Positions 39,893 to 58,056 of a stretch of 64,000 nt of DNA are shown piece by piece. The notes beneath the pieces were generated by a model, which was given only the letters and a program-made list of their open reading frames with translations, was not told where the DNA came from and searched no databases. Position numbers and translations under genes: made by a program. The number at the start of each line of letters is the position of its first letter. Positions within the stretch are counted from its first letter, which is position 1. Source of the stretch: Mumia quercus (GTDB lineage Bacteria; Actinomycetota; Actinomycetes; Propionibacteriales; Nocardioidaceae); NCBI RefSeq assembly GCF_025506335.1, contig NZ_JANZYO010000009.1, positions 52,070-116,069 of the forward strand. The letters are read 5' to 3'.

Positions 39893-40579
39893 ATCACCAC
39901 AGAGCTTCGCGTCAACGACCGCATCCGCGCCAACGAGGTCCGGCTCGTCGGTCCCAACGGCGAGCAGGTCGGCATCGTCCGACTCGAGGATGCGCTGCGG
40001 CTCGCTCAAGAGTCCGATCTCGACCTGGTCGAGGTCGCTCCGACGGCCCGTCCGCCTGTCTGCCGCCTCATGGACTACGGCAAGTTCAAGTACGAGGCTG
40101 CGCAGAAGGCCCGTGAGTCCCGACGCAACCAGACGAACACGATCATCAAAGAGATGAAGCTGCGTCCGAAGATCGACCAGCACGACTACGACACCAAGAA
40201 GGGTCACGTCGAGCGGTTCCTCCGGCAGGGCGACAAGGTCAAGATCACGATCATGTTCCGTGGTCGTGAGCAGAGCCGCCCTGAGCTCGGCTTCCGCCTC
40301 CTCCAGCGTCTCGCGGGCGACATCGAGGAGCTCGGCTTCATCGAGGCGGCGCCCCGCCAGGACGGCCGCAACATGACGATGGTCGTGGCCCCGCACAAGA
40401 AGAAGTCAGAAGCACGCGTGGAGGCCAAGGAGGCCAAGGACCGCAAGGCTGCCGAGCGGGCAGCCGAGCGCGACGCCGACGCCGCCTACGAGAAGGCCCA
40501 GCGCGATGCAGTCGAGCAGGTCGCGGCCAAGAAGCCGCGCAAGCGCTCGGAGAACATCGACCCAGACATGGAGGCATGA
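39893..40579 (+). CDS. infC: Translation initiation factor IF-3
   Basis: Keeps 30S subunits free and checks initiator tRNA and start codon. 228 residues from ATC 39893. N-domain: [19 protein letters not shown], then [20 protein letters not shown] and [16 protein letters not shown]-domain: [20 protein letters not shown], then [19 protein letters not shown] and [19 protein letters not shown]. The C-terminus has a 45-residue charged Lys/Glu/Ala tail, longer than the E. coli protein. The start is the rare ATC, preceded by AGGAGG at 39883-39888; infC is known for non-AUG starts by which IF-3 represses its own synthesis. A GTG in frame at 39794 would place the attenuator hairpin inside the coding sequence and is unlikely. 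Confidence 0.93.
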   Translation: MTTELRVNDRIRANEVRLVGPNGEQVGIVRLEDALRLAQESDLDLVEVAPTARPPVCRLMDYGKFKYEAAQKARESRRNQTNTIIKEMKLRPKIDQHDYDTKKGHVERFLRQGDKVKITIMFRGREQSRPELGFRLLQRLAGDIEELGFIEAAPRQDGRNMTMVVAPHKKKSEARVEAKEAKDRKAAERAAERDADAAYEKAQRDAVEQVAAKKPRKRSENIDPDMEA

Positions 40580-40580
40580 G

Positions 40581-40778
40581 ATGCCGAAGATGAAGCGCAA
40601 CTCGGGCATGAAGAAGCGCGTCAAGGTGACCGGCACCGGCAAGCTCGTGCACAAGCACGGCCGTCGTCGTACGCACATGATGCAGAAGCAGAACACCGCG
40701 CGTACGCGCCTCGAGAGCGGCGACCAGCCGATCGCCAAGGCTGACGTCCCCCGCGTGAAGCGGATGCTCGGGCTCTGA
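40581..40778 (+). CDS. rpmI: 50S ribosomal protein L35
   Basis: 65-residue basic ribosomal protein: MPKMKRNSGMKKRVKVTGTG, then KHGRRRTHMMQKQNTARTRL, ending RVKRMLGL. The ATG begins one nt after the infC stop, so translation is coupled to infC. It is part of the conserved infC-rpmI-rplT operon. No unusual residues; length is normal. Confidence 0.97.
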   Translation: MPKMKRNSGMKKRVKVTGTGKLVHKHGRRRTHMMQKQNTARTRLESGDQPIAKADVPRVKRMLGL

Positions 40779-40834
40779 GCCCTCATCCCCACGCCGTACG
40801 CCGCACCCGAGACACACCGAACGAGGAGTAACCC

Positions 40835-41227
40835 ATGGCACGCGTGAAGCGTTCCGTCAACGCAGCGAAGAAGCGTCGCGAGACGCTGGAGCGCGCATCC
40901 GGCTACCGCGGACAGCGCTCGCGTCTCTACCGCAAGGCCAAGGAGCAGGTCACCCACTCGCTGGTCTACAGCTACCGTGACCGCCGGGCGAAGAAGGGCG
41001 ACTTCCGTCGTCTCTGGATCACCCGCATCAACGCGGCGGTGCGTCAGCACGACCTGACGTACAACCGCTTCATCCAGGGCCTGCGTCTGGCCGGTGTCGA
41101 GGTCGACCGCAAGATCCTCGCCGACCTCGCGATCACCGACCCGACCGCGTTCGCTGCGCTGGTCGAGACCGCCAAGGCGAGCCTGCCGGACGACGTCAAC
41201 AAGCCGAAGTCGGACGCCGCGGCCTGA
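40835..41227 (+). CDS. rplT: 50S ribosomal protein L20
   Basis: Assembly protein for the 50S subunit and, in other bacteria, repressor of its own operon by binding leader RNA. 130 residues: basic N-terminal extension [20 protein letters not shown], then [18 protein letters not shown], and the globular part [20 protein letters not shown] followed by [19 protein letters not shown]. The ATG follows AACGAGGAGTAACCC with GAGGAG 7 nt upstream. The 56-nt gap from rpmI has no strong hairpin. A hairpin overlapping the stop codon may end the operon. Confidence 0.97.
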   Translation: MARVKRSVNAAKKRRETLERASGYRGQRSRLYRKAKEQVTHSLVYSYRDRRAKKGDFRRLWITRINAAVRQHDLTYNRFIQGLRLAGVEVDRKILADLAITDPTAFAALVETAKASLPDDVNKPKSDAAA

Positions 41228-41236
41228 CGGGCCGCG
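41218..41236 (+). terminator. Hairpin overlapping the rplT stop
   Basis: CGCGGCC (41218-41224) and GGCCGCG (41230-41236) form a 7-bp stem with the TGA stop codon in the 5-nt loop. It is a plausible terminator of infC-rpmI-rplT but has no T-run. Confidence 0.4.
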
Positions 41237-41259
41237 TCTCCGCGCTTCGCACCACGCAC

Positions 41260-42087
41260 GTGGCGAGTCCCGAGCACGTCCTCACCCCCCGTACGGGGCG
41301 GGTGCGGGCTGCCCGGAGGCTCGCCACGCGGCGTTTCCGGGAGAAGGAACGGGCCTTCCTCGCCGAGGGGCCCCAAGCGGTACGCGAGGCTCTTCGCGCG
41401 GCCGGTGAGGGCACCGGCTCGGTCCATGACGTCTACGCCACGGAGGCGGTGACGGCGCGCTATCGCGACCTCGCCGAGGCGGGCGGCGCCCGCTGGCACG
41501 TCGTGGACGACGAGGTCGTCGCCGCGATCAGCGAGACCGTCTCCCCACAGGGCGTCGTCGCCGTGTGCGACTACCTGGACGTGCCGCTGGAGGCGGCGCT
41601 GGCACGCCGGCCACAGCTGGTCGCGGTGTGCGCCGACGTCCGCGACCCCGGCAACGCCGGGACGGTGATCCGGTGCGCGGACGCCGCGGGCGCCGACGCC
41701 GTGGTCCTGGTCGGCGACTCCGTCGACCCGTACAACCCCAAGGCCGTCCGCGCGAGCGTCGGCAGCCTCTTCCACCTCGACGTGGTGGTCGCGCGCGACA
41801 CCGCCGCCGCCCTCGGCGCGCTCCGCGAGGGCGGGCTGCGCGTCCTCGCCGCCGACGGCGAGGCCGACCTCGACCTGCCGGAGGCCGAGCGCACCGGTCT
41901 GCTCGACGGCCCGACCGCCTGGCTCTTCGGCAACGAGGCCTGGGGGCTGCCCGCCGAGACCCGGGCCCTCGCCGACACGGTCGTGGCCGTCCCGATCTAC
42001 GGGCGGGCCGAGAGCCTCAACCTCGCGACCGCCGCGGCCGTGTGCTTGTACGCCTCCGCCCGCGTGACCCACGACCGGCGAGCCTGA
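41260..42087 (+). CDS. SpoU/TrmH-family RNA 2'-O-methyltransferase
   Basis: Knotted (SPOUT) SAM-dependent methyltransferase, 275 residues. An N-terminal L30e-like RNA-binding part (RFREKERAFLAEGPQAVREA to ISETVSPQGVVAVCDYLDVP, about residues 25-110) precedes the catalytic domain with motif 1 DVRDPGNAGTVIRCADAAGA (essential Asn and Arg), motif 2 AWLFGNEAWGLP and motif 3 VPIYGRAESLNLATAAAVCL. The fold places it near rlmB and tsnR-type 23S rRNA methyltransferases; a gene of this type lies between rplT and pheS in many actinobacteria. The target nucleotide is unknown. The GTG start lacks a clear ribosome binding site. Confidence 0.88.
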   Translation: MASPEHVLTPRTGRVRAARRLATRRFREKERAFLAEGPQAVREALRAAGEGTGSVHDVYATEAVTARYRDLAEAGGARWHVVDDEVVAAISETVSPQGVVAVCDYLDVPLEAALARRPQLVAVCADVRDPGNAGTVIRCADAAGADAVVLVGDSVDPYNPKAVRASVGSLFHLDVVVARDTAAALGALREGGLRVLAADGEADLDLPEAERTGLLDGPTAWLFGNEAWGLPAETRALADTVVAVPIYGRAESLNLATAAAVCLYASARVTHDRRA

Positions 42088-42097
42088 GGAGTCCGAC

Positions 42098-43147
42098 GTG
42101 ATCGACGTGGACCTCCTGCCCGACGGGATCGTCATCGCCGATGCCGAAGGGCTCGTCACCCGGGTGAACCGCGCCGCGTCGCGGATCCTGCGCCGTCGGC
42201 CCGACGAGCTGATCGGCTCGCACGTCGCGACCGCCCTCCCGCTCGACGACCTCGCGGGCAACTCGTGGTTCGCGTGCCTGCGCCCGTACGACGGGCTGGC
42301 GACTCGTACGCGGCTGTCCGAGGGCAGCTGGCACACCCCTGACGGTGTCGAGCTGCTGGTGACGGCGACCCTGGTGCGCGAGGCGCCGCTCGAGCCGGTC
42401 AAGCAGCTTGTCGTGTCGCTGCGGACGGCCAAGGCGCGCGCCCACCGCGACCGCGTCCGGTCCGACCTGGTGGCGACCGTCGCGCACGAGCTGCGCTCCC
42501 CGCTCACCGGCGTCAAGGGGTTCACCGCGACCCTGCTCAACAACTGGGACCGCTTCTCCGACGAGCAGCGCCAGCTCATGCTCGAGACGGTCGACTCCGA
42601 CGCCGACCGGCTGTCGCGGCTCATCACCGACCTCCTCGACGCCGCGCGCATCGACTCCGGCCGGCTCACGCTGCGCCCGCAGCCGCTCGACCTCGTCGAG
42701 GCGACGCAGCGGGTCCTCGAGAACATCTCCGCCGGCAGCGGGCTCTCTCTCGACGTCACCGCCGAAGAGGACCTGCCCCGGGTCTGGGTCGACGCCGACC
42801 GGTACGCGCAGGTCGTCACCAACCTGGTCGAGAACGCCCAGCGGCACGGCATGGGGGTGCGCGAGATCGTGCTGCGGCGCCCGACGCGCTTCCCCGACGG
42901 GGTCGCGCTCGAGGTGTTCGACTTCGGCCCGGGTATCCCCGAGGAGATCCGCACGCGCGTCTTCACCAGGTTCTGGCGCTCCGGGGACAGGGGCGGGACC
43001 GGCCTCGGCCTGTACGTCGTCAAGGGCGTCGTGGACGCGCACGGCGGCGAGATCGAGGTGTGCGACGGCGACCGTGGCGGCGCCTGCGTCGGGGTGTGGT
43101 TTCCGGAGAACCTCCCCGAGGTGCTGCGCGAGATACCGCGCCCGTAA
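42098..43147 (+). CDS. Cytosolic PAS-domain histidine kinase (orphan)
   Basis: 349 residues, no membrane segment. An N-terminal PAS domain (IVIADAEGLVTRVNRAASRI to ELLVTATLVRE) is followed by a HisKA dimerisation domain with the phosphoacceptor His in TVAHELRSPLTGVKGF (near residue 130), then a GHKL ATPase domain: N box VVTNLVENAQRHGMG, G1 DFGPGIPEEI, F box VFTRFWR, and G2 GGTGLGLYVVKGVVDAHGG. All motifs are intact, so it should be active. No response regulator gene is nearby. GTG 42098 follows GAGGAG at 42086-42091. It lies 10 nt after the RNA methyltransferase, and pheS has its own promoter-like box downstream. Confidence 0.9.
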   Translation: MIDVDLLPDGIVIADAEGLVTRVNRAASRILRRRPDELIGSHVATALPLDDLAGNSWFACLRPYDGLATRTRLSEGSWHTPDGVELLVTATLVREAPLEPVKQLVVSLRTAKARAHRDRVRSDLVATVAHELRSPLTGVKGFTATLLNNWDRFSDEQRQLMLETVDSDADRLSRLITDLLDAARIDSGRLTLRPQPLDLVEATQRVLENISAGSGLSLDVTAEEDLPRVWVDADRYAQVVTNLVENAQRHGMGVREIVLRRPTRFPDGVALEVFDFGPGIPEEIRTRVFTRFWRSGDRGGTGLGLYVVKGVVDAHGGEIEVCDGDRGGACVGVWFPENLPEVLREIPRP

Positions 43148-43165
43148 CCCGTTCGACAACCTCCC

Positions 43166-43171
43166 TAGACT
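43166..43171 (+). promoter_or_regulatory. -10 box of pheS-pheT
   Basis: TAGACT lies 43 nt before the pheS ATG. The leader of about 40 nt is too short for a T-box or peptide attenuator; it carries AAAGGTGA as ribosome binding site. Confidence 0.45.
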
Positions 43172-43214
43172 GGACTGTGCTCGGCGTTGCGGCCGCGCCC
43201 GAAGAAAGGTGACC

Positions 43215-44317
43215 ATGTCCGGACCCAACAGCGACTACGACCCGGTCGAGGTCTCGCCGCTGCACGCCGAAGAGGTCGAGGCGATGCGCGATGCGGCACT
43301 GGCCGCGATCGGCGCCGCAGACTCCCTCGAGTCGCTCAAGCAGGTGAGGATCGAGCACGCGGGCGACCGCTCGCCGCTGGCCCTGGCCAACCGCGAGATC
43401 GGCGCGCTCCCGCCGCAGGCGCGCAAGGACGCCGGCATGCGTGTCGGCCAGGCCCGCAAGGCCGTCGCCGAGGCGATCGCCGAGCGCACCGCGGTGCTCG
43501 AGGTCGAGGCCGAGGCCCGCATGCTCGCCGACGAGACCGTCGACGTGACGCTGCCGACCGACCGTGAGCCCGTCGGCGCCCGGCACCCCCTGACGACCAT
43601 CCAGGAGCGGGTCGCCGACATCTTCGTGGCGATGGGCTGGGAGGTCGCCGAGGGTCCCGAGGCCGAGGCCGAGTGGCTCAACTTCGACGCGCTCAACCTG
43701 GGTCCGGACCACCCGGCGCGCACGATGCAGGACACCTTCTGGGTCGCTCCCGAGAAGGCCGCGATGGTGCTGCGCACCCACACCTCCCCGGTGCAGGCGC
43801 GCACGATGCTCACCCGCAAGCCGCCGATCTACGTGATCGCTCCCGGCCGCGTCTTCCGTACCGACGAGCTCGACGCCACCCACTCGCCGGTCTTCCACCA
43901 GGTGGAGGGCCTCGCGATCGACGAGGGCCTGTCGATGGCCCACCTCAAGGGCACGCTCGACCACTTCGCGCAGGCGATCTACGGCGAGGGCATGACGACG
44001 CGCTTCCGCCCGTCGTACTTCCCCTTCACCGAGCCGAGCGCTGAGATGGACCTGCTCTGCTACGTCTGCCACAACGATCCCGCGAAGGTCGCGGAGTGCC
44101 GCACCTGCCGCGGCGAGGGATGGGTCGAGTGGGGCGGCTGCGGTGTGGTGAACCCGCGCGTCCTCGTCGCCAACGGCGTCGACCCCGAGCGCTACTCGGG
44201 CTTCGCCTTCGGCATCGGGCTCGACCGTACGATCACCGGCCGGTACGACATCGCCGACCTGCGTGACCTGTTCGACGGTGACATCCGTTTCACCGAGCCG
44301 TTCGGAGTGGAGATCTG

Positions 44318-44318
<1 letters not shown>
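43215..44318 (+). CDS. pheS: Phenylalanyl-tRNA synthetase alpha subunit
   Basis: Catalytic subunit of the alpha2-beta2 class II synthetase. 367 residues. N-terminal coiled coil (about residues 15-95), then class II motifs: HPLTTIQERVADIFVAMGW, EWLNFDALNLGPDHPARTMQ and DTFWVAPEKA, motif 2 region YVIAPGRVFRTDELDATHSP, and motif 3 GFAFGIGLDRTITGRYDI. Between residues about 275 and 305 there is a cysteine cluster, LLCYVCHNDPAKVAECRTCR, with two CxxC pairs, followed by EGWVEWGGCGVVNPRV; this zinc-knuckle-like insertion replaces the charged loop of E. coli PheS and occurs in other actinobacteria. ATG 43215 follows AAAGGTGA. Overlaps pheT as TGATG. Confidence 0.97.
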
Positions 44319-49111
<4,793 letters not shown>

Positions 49112-49115
<4 letters not shown>

Positions 49116-50073
49116 CCGACACCCGCACCGACCCCGACACCTCCACCGCAGTCGACGTCCCGGCGCACTGGAAGCGCAAGACGGAGAAGGCCGCGATCCT
49201 CGCCGACGCCCTGCCGTGGCTGATGAAGTACCACGGCAAGGTCATCGTCGTGAAGTACGGCGGCAACGCCATGGTCGACGACGAGCTCAAGAAGGCGTTC
49301 GCCGAGGACATCATGTTCCTCCGGTACGCCGGCTTCCGGCCGGTCGTCGTCCACGGCGGCGGTCCGCAGATCTCTTCCATGCTCGACCGGCTCGACATCG
49401 CCTCGGAGTTCCGCGGAGGCCTGCGGGTCACGACGCCGGAGGCGATGGACGTCGTCCGGATGGTGCTGGTCGGCCAGGTCGGACGCGAGCTCGTCGGCCT
49501 GCTCAACGCACACGGCCCTGTGGCGGTCGGGCTGTCGGGGGAGGACGCCGGCCTGTTCACCGCGGTGCCGACCCGCGCGGTCGTCGACGGTGAGGAGGTC
49601 GACCTCGGCCTCGTGGGCGAGGTCAGCGAGGTCCGCCCCGAGGCGGTGCTGGACCTCATCGAGGCCGGCCGCGTCCCGGTCGTCTCGTCGGTCGCCCCCG
49701 ACGCCGACGGCCAGGTCCACAACGTCAACGCCGACACGGCCGCCGCTGCGCTCGCGGTCGCGCTGGGCGCCGAGAAGCTGCTCGTCCTCACCGACGTCGA
49801 GGGCCTCTACCGCGACTGGCCGGACAGCGACGACGTCATCGGCGAGATCGGCGTCGACGCGCTGGACGCGCTGATGCCGAGCCTCGCCTCCGGCATGGTC
49901 CCGAAGATGGGCGCCTGCCTGAAGGCCGTACGCGGTGGCGTGCCGCGTGCGACGGTCGTGGACGGCCGCGAGCCGCACGCGGTGCTGCTGGAGATCTTCA
50001 CCGACGAGGGCGTCGGGACCCAGGTGCTGCCCGAGGCGGAGACGAAGATCCGGACGGCCCTGAGGAGGCTGGC

Positions 50074-50077
<4 letters not shown>
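49112..50077 (+). CDS. argB: Acetylglutamate kinase
   Basis: Phosphorylates N-acetylglutamate; the arginine feedback point in cyclic pathways like this one. 321 residues, with an N-terminal helix ([20 protein letters not shown]) of the kind needed for arginine-sensitive hexamers. Kinase core: [20 protein letters not shown] with the catalytic Lys, [14 protein letters not shown], the acetylglutamate-binding region [35 protein letters not shown] and [14 protein letters not shown], ending in GVGTQVLPE. The ATG overlaps argJ by 4 nt. Feedback inhibition by arginine is inferred from the N-terminal helix. Confidence 0.97.
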
Positions 50078-55385
<5,308 letters not shown>

Positions 55386-55436
55386 GCTCGACGAGCCGGT
55401 CTCGCGGCGAGCCGGACCGTCAGGCACACTCGCGTG

Positions 55437-56015
55437 GTGACGGACGACATCGAGAGCCAGGCACGCCGCCTGCTCGGAGCCACGCTCACCCACGGCGACG
55501 TCACCGTACGGATCACCGAGGTGGAGGCGTACGGAGGGACGTCGGACCCGGCCTCGCACGCCTTCCGGGGTCCGACGCCGCGCAGCGCGATCATGTTCGG
55601 GCCGCCCGACGTGCTGTACGTCTACTTCTCGTACGGCATGCACTGCTGCGCCAACGTCGTCGTCGGCGAGGAGGGGGACGCGTCGGCGGTCCTGCTGCGG
55701 GCGGGGGAGGTGGTCGAGGGTGTCGAGGTCGCCCGAGCACGTCGGGGCGGCGTGCCGGACGTGCGCCTCGCCCGCGGCCCGGCCAACCTCGCGCAGGCGC
55801 TCGGTCTCACGCTCGCGCACAACGGCTCCTCTCTCGCCGGGCCGGAGCTCGTCCTGCGGCGTGCTGCACAGGCCCCCGAGGAGGTCAGCACCGGACCTCG
55901 GGTCGGGGTCTCGCAGGCAGCCGACGTCCCGTGGCGGTTCTGGCTGACCGGTGACCCGACGGTCTCGGCGTACCGCCGCAGTCCGCGCGCAGCGGCGCCG
56001 AGGCCTCTGGGATGA
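55437..56015 (+). CDS. 3-methyladenine DNA glycosylase (AAG/Mpg type)
   Basis: Base excision repair enzyme removing alkylated purines. 192 residues. The alkyladenine-DNA glycosylase fold is shown by ARRLLGATLTHGDVTVRITE, then VEAYGGTSDPASHAFRGPTP with the catalytic Glu at the start, RSAIMFGPPDVLYVYFSYGM, and LRAGEVVEGVE, with ARGPANLAQALGLTLAHNG further on. The N-terminus is short compared with human AAG. GTG codons at 55434 and 55437 are adjacent; the second is 6 nt after a CACACT box and is preferred for that reason. It follows argH by 51 nt, and a gene of this type follows argH in many actinobacteria. Confidence 0.9.
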   Translation: MTDDIESQARRLLGATLTHGDVTVRITEVEAYGGTSDPASHAFRGPTPRSAIMFGPPDVLYVYFSYGMHCCANVVVGEEGDASAVLLRAGEVVEGVEVARARRGGVPDVRLARGPANLAQALGLTLAHNGSSLAGPELVLRRAAQAPEEVSTGPRVGVSQAADVPWRFWLTGDPTVSAYRRSPRAAAPRPLG

Positions 56016-56022
56016 TTCCGGG

Positions 56023-56727
56023 ATGCGGCGTGACCCCCTCGTGCGAGTCCTGACGGTCGTCTTGTGCCTGTTCCTGGTCAGCGCGTGCGGTCGCGCGGCG
56101 GACCTCGCGACCGGCGGGACCTGGGGAGGCAGCGCCACGGACGTCCCCGGCCTGACCGCCGACGGGGGAGTGGTGGTGTCCGCCGACGACCTCGACCCTG
56201 ACGGCTCGTCGGCTGCCGACGCCTCCGACGCTGCGGAGGTGGTCGTCTACGTCGAGCCGCTGTGCCCGCACTGCAAGGCCTTCGACGCCGCGCACGGGGT
56301 GATGCTGCAGGAGCTCCTGGAGGACGGCCGGATCACCGTCGAGTACCGCCTGGTCTCGTTCCTCGACAACGCGCGCACGCAGCGCTCGTCGGCGCGGGCG
56401 GTCAACGCCGCGCTGTGCGCGGCCACCGGAGGCGGCCCGTCGGGGTACGCCGCGTACGTCCGGGCGCTGCTCGAGAACCAGCCGGCCGACGGCGTCCTGA
56501 GCGACGAGACCCTGGTCGCCCTCGGCGAGGACGCGGGCGCAGGCGACTCGATCGCGTCCTGCGTCCGCGGCGAGGCCCACGCCGACCTCGTCGCCTCGCT
56601 CTCCGAAGCCGCATTGGGCAAGATCAGCGCGACCCCGACGGTGCTGGTGGACGGGCGCGCGCTCGAGGGCGTGCCGTCGGTGGCCGAGCTCAACGCCGCG
56701 CTCGGCCTCGGCGCCCACACCGTCTGA
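56023..56727 (+). CDS. Thioredoxin-fold (DsbA-like) lipoprotein
   Basis: 234 residues. Signal MRRDPLVRVLTVVLCLFLVS leads to the lipobox LVSAC with Cys22; a linker of about 50 polar residues follows. The redox domain begins VVVYVEPLCPHCKAFDAAHG with active-site CPHC near residue 81, as in DsbA (CPHC), and has a cis-proline segment KISATPTVLVDGRALEG near the C-terminus. The long helical insertion between them matches thioredoxin_4/DsbA-type proteins. Likely a membrane-anchored extracytoplasmic thiol oxidase or isomerase; substrates unknown. GATGAT ends 6 nt before the ATG, the leaderless pattern again. Confidence 0.87.
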   Translation: MRRDPLVRVLTVVLCLFLVSACGRAADLATGGTWGGSATDVPGLTADGGVVVSADDLDPDGSSAADASDAAEVVVYVEPLCPHCKAFDAAHGVMLQELLEDGRITVEYRLVSFLDNARTQRSSARAVNAALCAATGGGPSGYAAYVRALLENQPADGVLSDETLVALGEDAGAGDSIASCVRGEAHADLVASLSEAALGKISATPTVLVDGRALEGVPSVAELNAALGLGAHTV

Positions 56728-56745
56728 GCCCGAGGGGCCGGCGGC

Positions 56746-57882
56746 TCAGCGGGGGAGCGAGACGGCGTCGAGCGCGAGCAGCAGCGCGCCCTTGACCACG
56801 CCCTGGTCACCGAGCGTGGAGAGCGACACCTCGACCGCGCCGCGCAGACCGTCCACGGCGTGACGGCGCAGTCCGTCACGGATCCCGTCGACGACGATCT
56901 CGCAGGCCAGGTCGCCTCCGACGACGATCCTGCCGGGGCTCAGGAGGTTCGCGACGATCGCCGAGCCCTGCCCGAGCGCGCGCCCGGCGTCCTCGAGGAG
57001 CCGTCGCGCACCGGCGTCGCCGTTCTCCGCGAGCTCCACCAGGTCCGGGACCGTGAGTCCGGGGAGCCGGCCGGCGAGCTGCTCGACGAGTCCGGTCCCT
57101 CCCGCGTACGCCTCGAGGCAGCCGCGGCTCCCGCACCGGCACAGGGGACCCGACTCGTCGAGGGTGACGTGCCCGAGCTCGCCGGCCGTGCCGAGACCGC
57201 CGCGGTAGACCCGGCCGTCGAGGACGAGGCCGCAGCCGATCCCGGAGGACACCTTGAGGTAGGCGAGCGTCGTCACCTCGGGGCGCGTGCGGAGCTCGGC
57301 CAGCGCGCCGAGGTTGGCGTCATTGTCGACGACCGCGGGGACGCCGAACGCCTCCGCCGCCACCTCGCACGCCGTCACTCCTACCCAGCCGGGCAGGATC
57401 GAGCCGGCCGTGATGCGGCCGTCGCTGCTGATGGGAGCGGGCAGGCCGACCCCCGCGGCATGGACGCGCTTGGCCTCCTCGCCGATCTCGTCGAGGAGCT
57501 CGCCGAGCATCTGCGAGGCCAGCGCGAGCCCGTCGGCGTACGCGTGGTCGTTGTCGAGCGGGCACTGGCGGGAGGTGATGATCCGCCCCGCCAGGTCACC
57601 GAGCGCCACCTGGAGGTGGGAGTGGCCGAAGTCGAACCCGGCCACGAGTCCGGCGTCGCGTGAGATACGGACGGTCGAGCCGCGCCGCCCGACCGTGCCT
57701 GTCGTCTCGACGAGGCCGATGGCGACGAGGTGGCGGACGATGTTGGACACCGTGGCGGGCGCCAGTGCGGTCTCTCGTGCGATCTGTGCCTGGCTCAGCT
57801 CGTCGACCGCGCGCAGCGCCGCCACGACGCGCTCGAGGTTGGCAGAGCGCAGCGCAGAAGGCGAGCCGTACGCAGGGGGCAT
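56746..57882 (-). CDS. ROK-family transcriptional repressor
   Basis: 378 residues. N-terminal winged helix: LRSANLERVVAALRAVDELS, then QAQIARETALAPATVSNIVR and GLVETTGTVGRRGSTVRIS. C-terminal ROK kinase-like domain with VAGFDFGHSHLQVALGDLAG, GVGLPAPISSDGRI, VDNDANLGALAELR and the zinc motif LCRCGSRGCLEAYAGGTGL (Cys-x-Cys-Gly-x2-Gly-Cys). Whether it has sugar kinase activity is unclear; repressors of this type bind sugars such as xylose. It is divergent from the xylose-type importer and shares a symmetric promoter region with it, so it probably controls that operon. ATG 57882 is 7 nt after TAGGTT. Confidence 0.9.
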   Translation of the reverse strand: MPPAYGSPSALRSANLERVVAALRAVDELSQAQIARETALAPATVSNIVRHLVAIGLVETTGTVGRRGSTVRISRDAGLVAGFDFGHSHLQVALGDLAGRIITSRQCPLDNDHAYADGLALASQMLGELLDEIGEEAKRVHAAGVGLPAPISSDGRITAGSILPGWVGVTACEVAAEAFGVPAVVDNDANLGALAELRTRPEVTTLAYLKVSSGIGCGLVLDGRVYRGGLGTAGELGHVTLDESGPLCRCGSRGCLEAYAGGTGLVEQLAGRLPGLTVPDLVELAENGDAGARRLLEDAGRALGQGSAIVANLLSPGRIVVGGDLACEIVVDGIRDGLRRHAVDGLRGAVEVSLSTLGDQGVVKGALLLALDAVSLPR

Positions 57883-57889
57883 GGGCCTA

Positions 57890-58002
57890 AACCTAGTCGG
57901 CTGCCATGAATCGTCAAGGGATGAACATTTCAGTTGAAGGTTGCGGTTTTGCAACGCTCTTTCGTTCACGACTTGACGATTTAGGGCTGACGAACGAAGA
58001 CT
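57890..58002. promoter_or_regulatory. Divergent promoter/operator region, ROK gene and sugar importer
   Basis: AATCGTCAAG (57909-57918) and CTTGACGATT (57972-57981) are a perfect inverted pair holding two divergent TTGACG -35 boxes. Leftward: TTGACG, 16 nt, TAGGTT (57895-57890). Rightward: TTGACG (57973-57978), 18 nt, AAGACT (57997-58002). Between and around them lie GTTGC/GCAAC (57940-57955) and TTCGTTC/GAACGAA (57961-57967 with 57992-57998), candidate operators for the ROK protein. Confidence 0.65.
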
Positions 58003-58056
58003 TGCCGCGACAGGCGCGGCCGTGTGTGCCACGTCACAAACTCCTGGGGAGGAACA

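Noticed and set aside
43148..43214. Possible T-box or leader peptide attenuator before pheS
   Set aside because: The gap is only 67 nt, with no T-box sequence, no terminator and no Phe-rich short frame.
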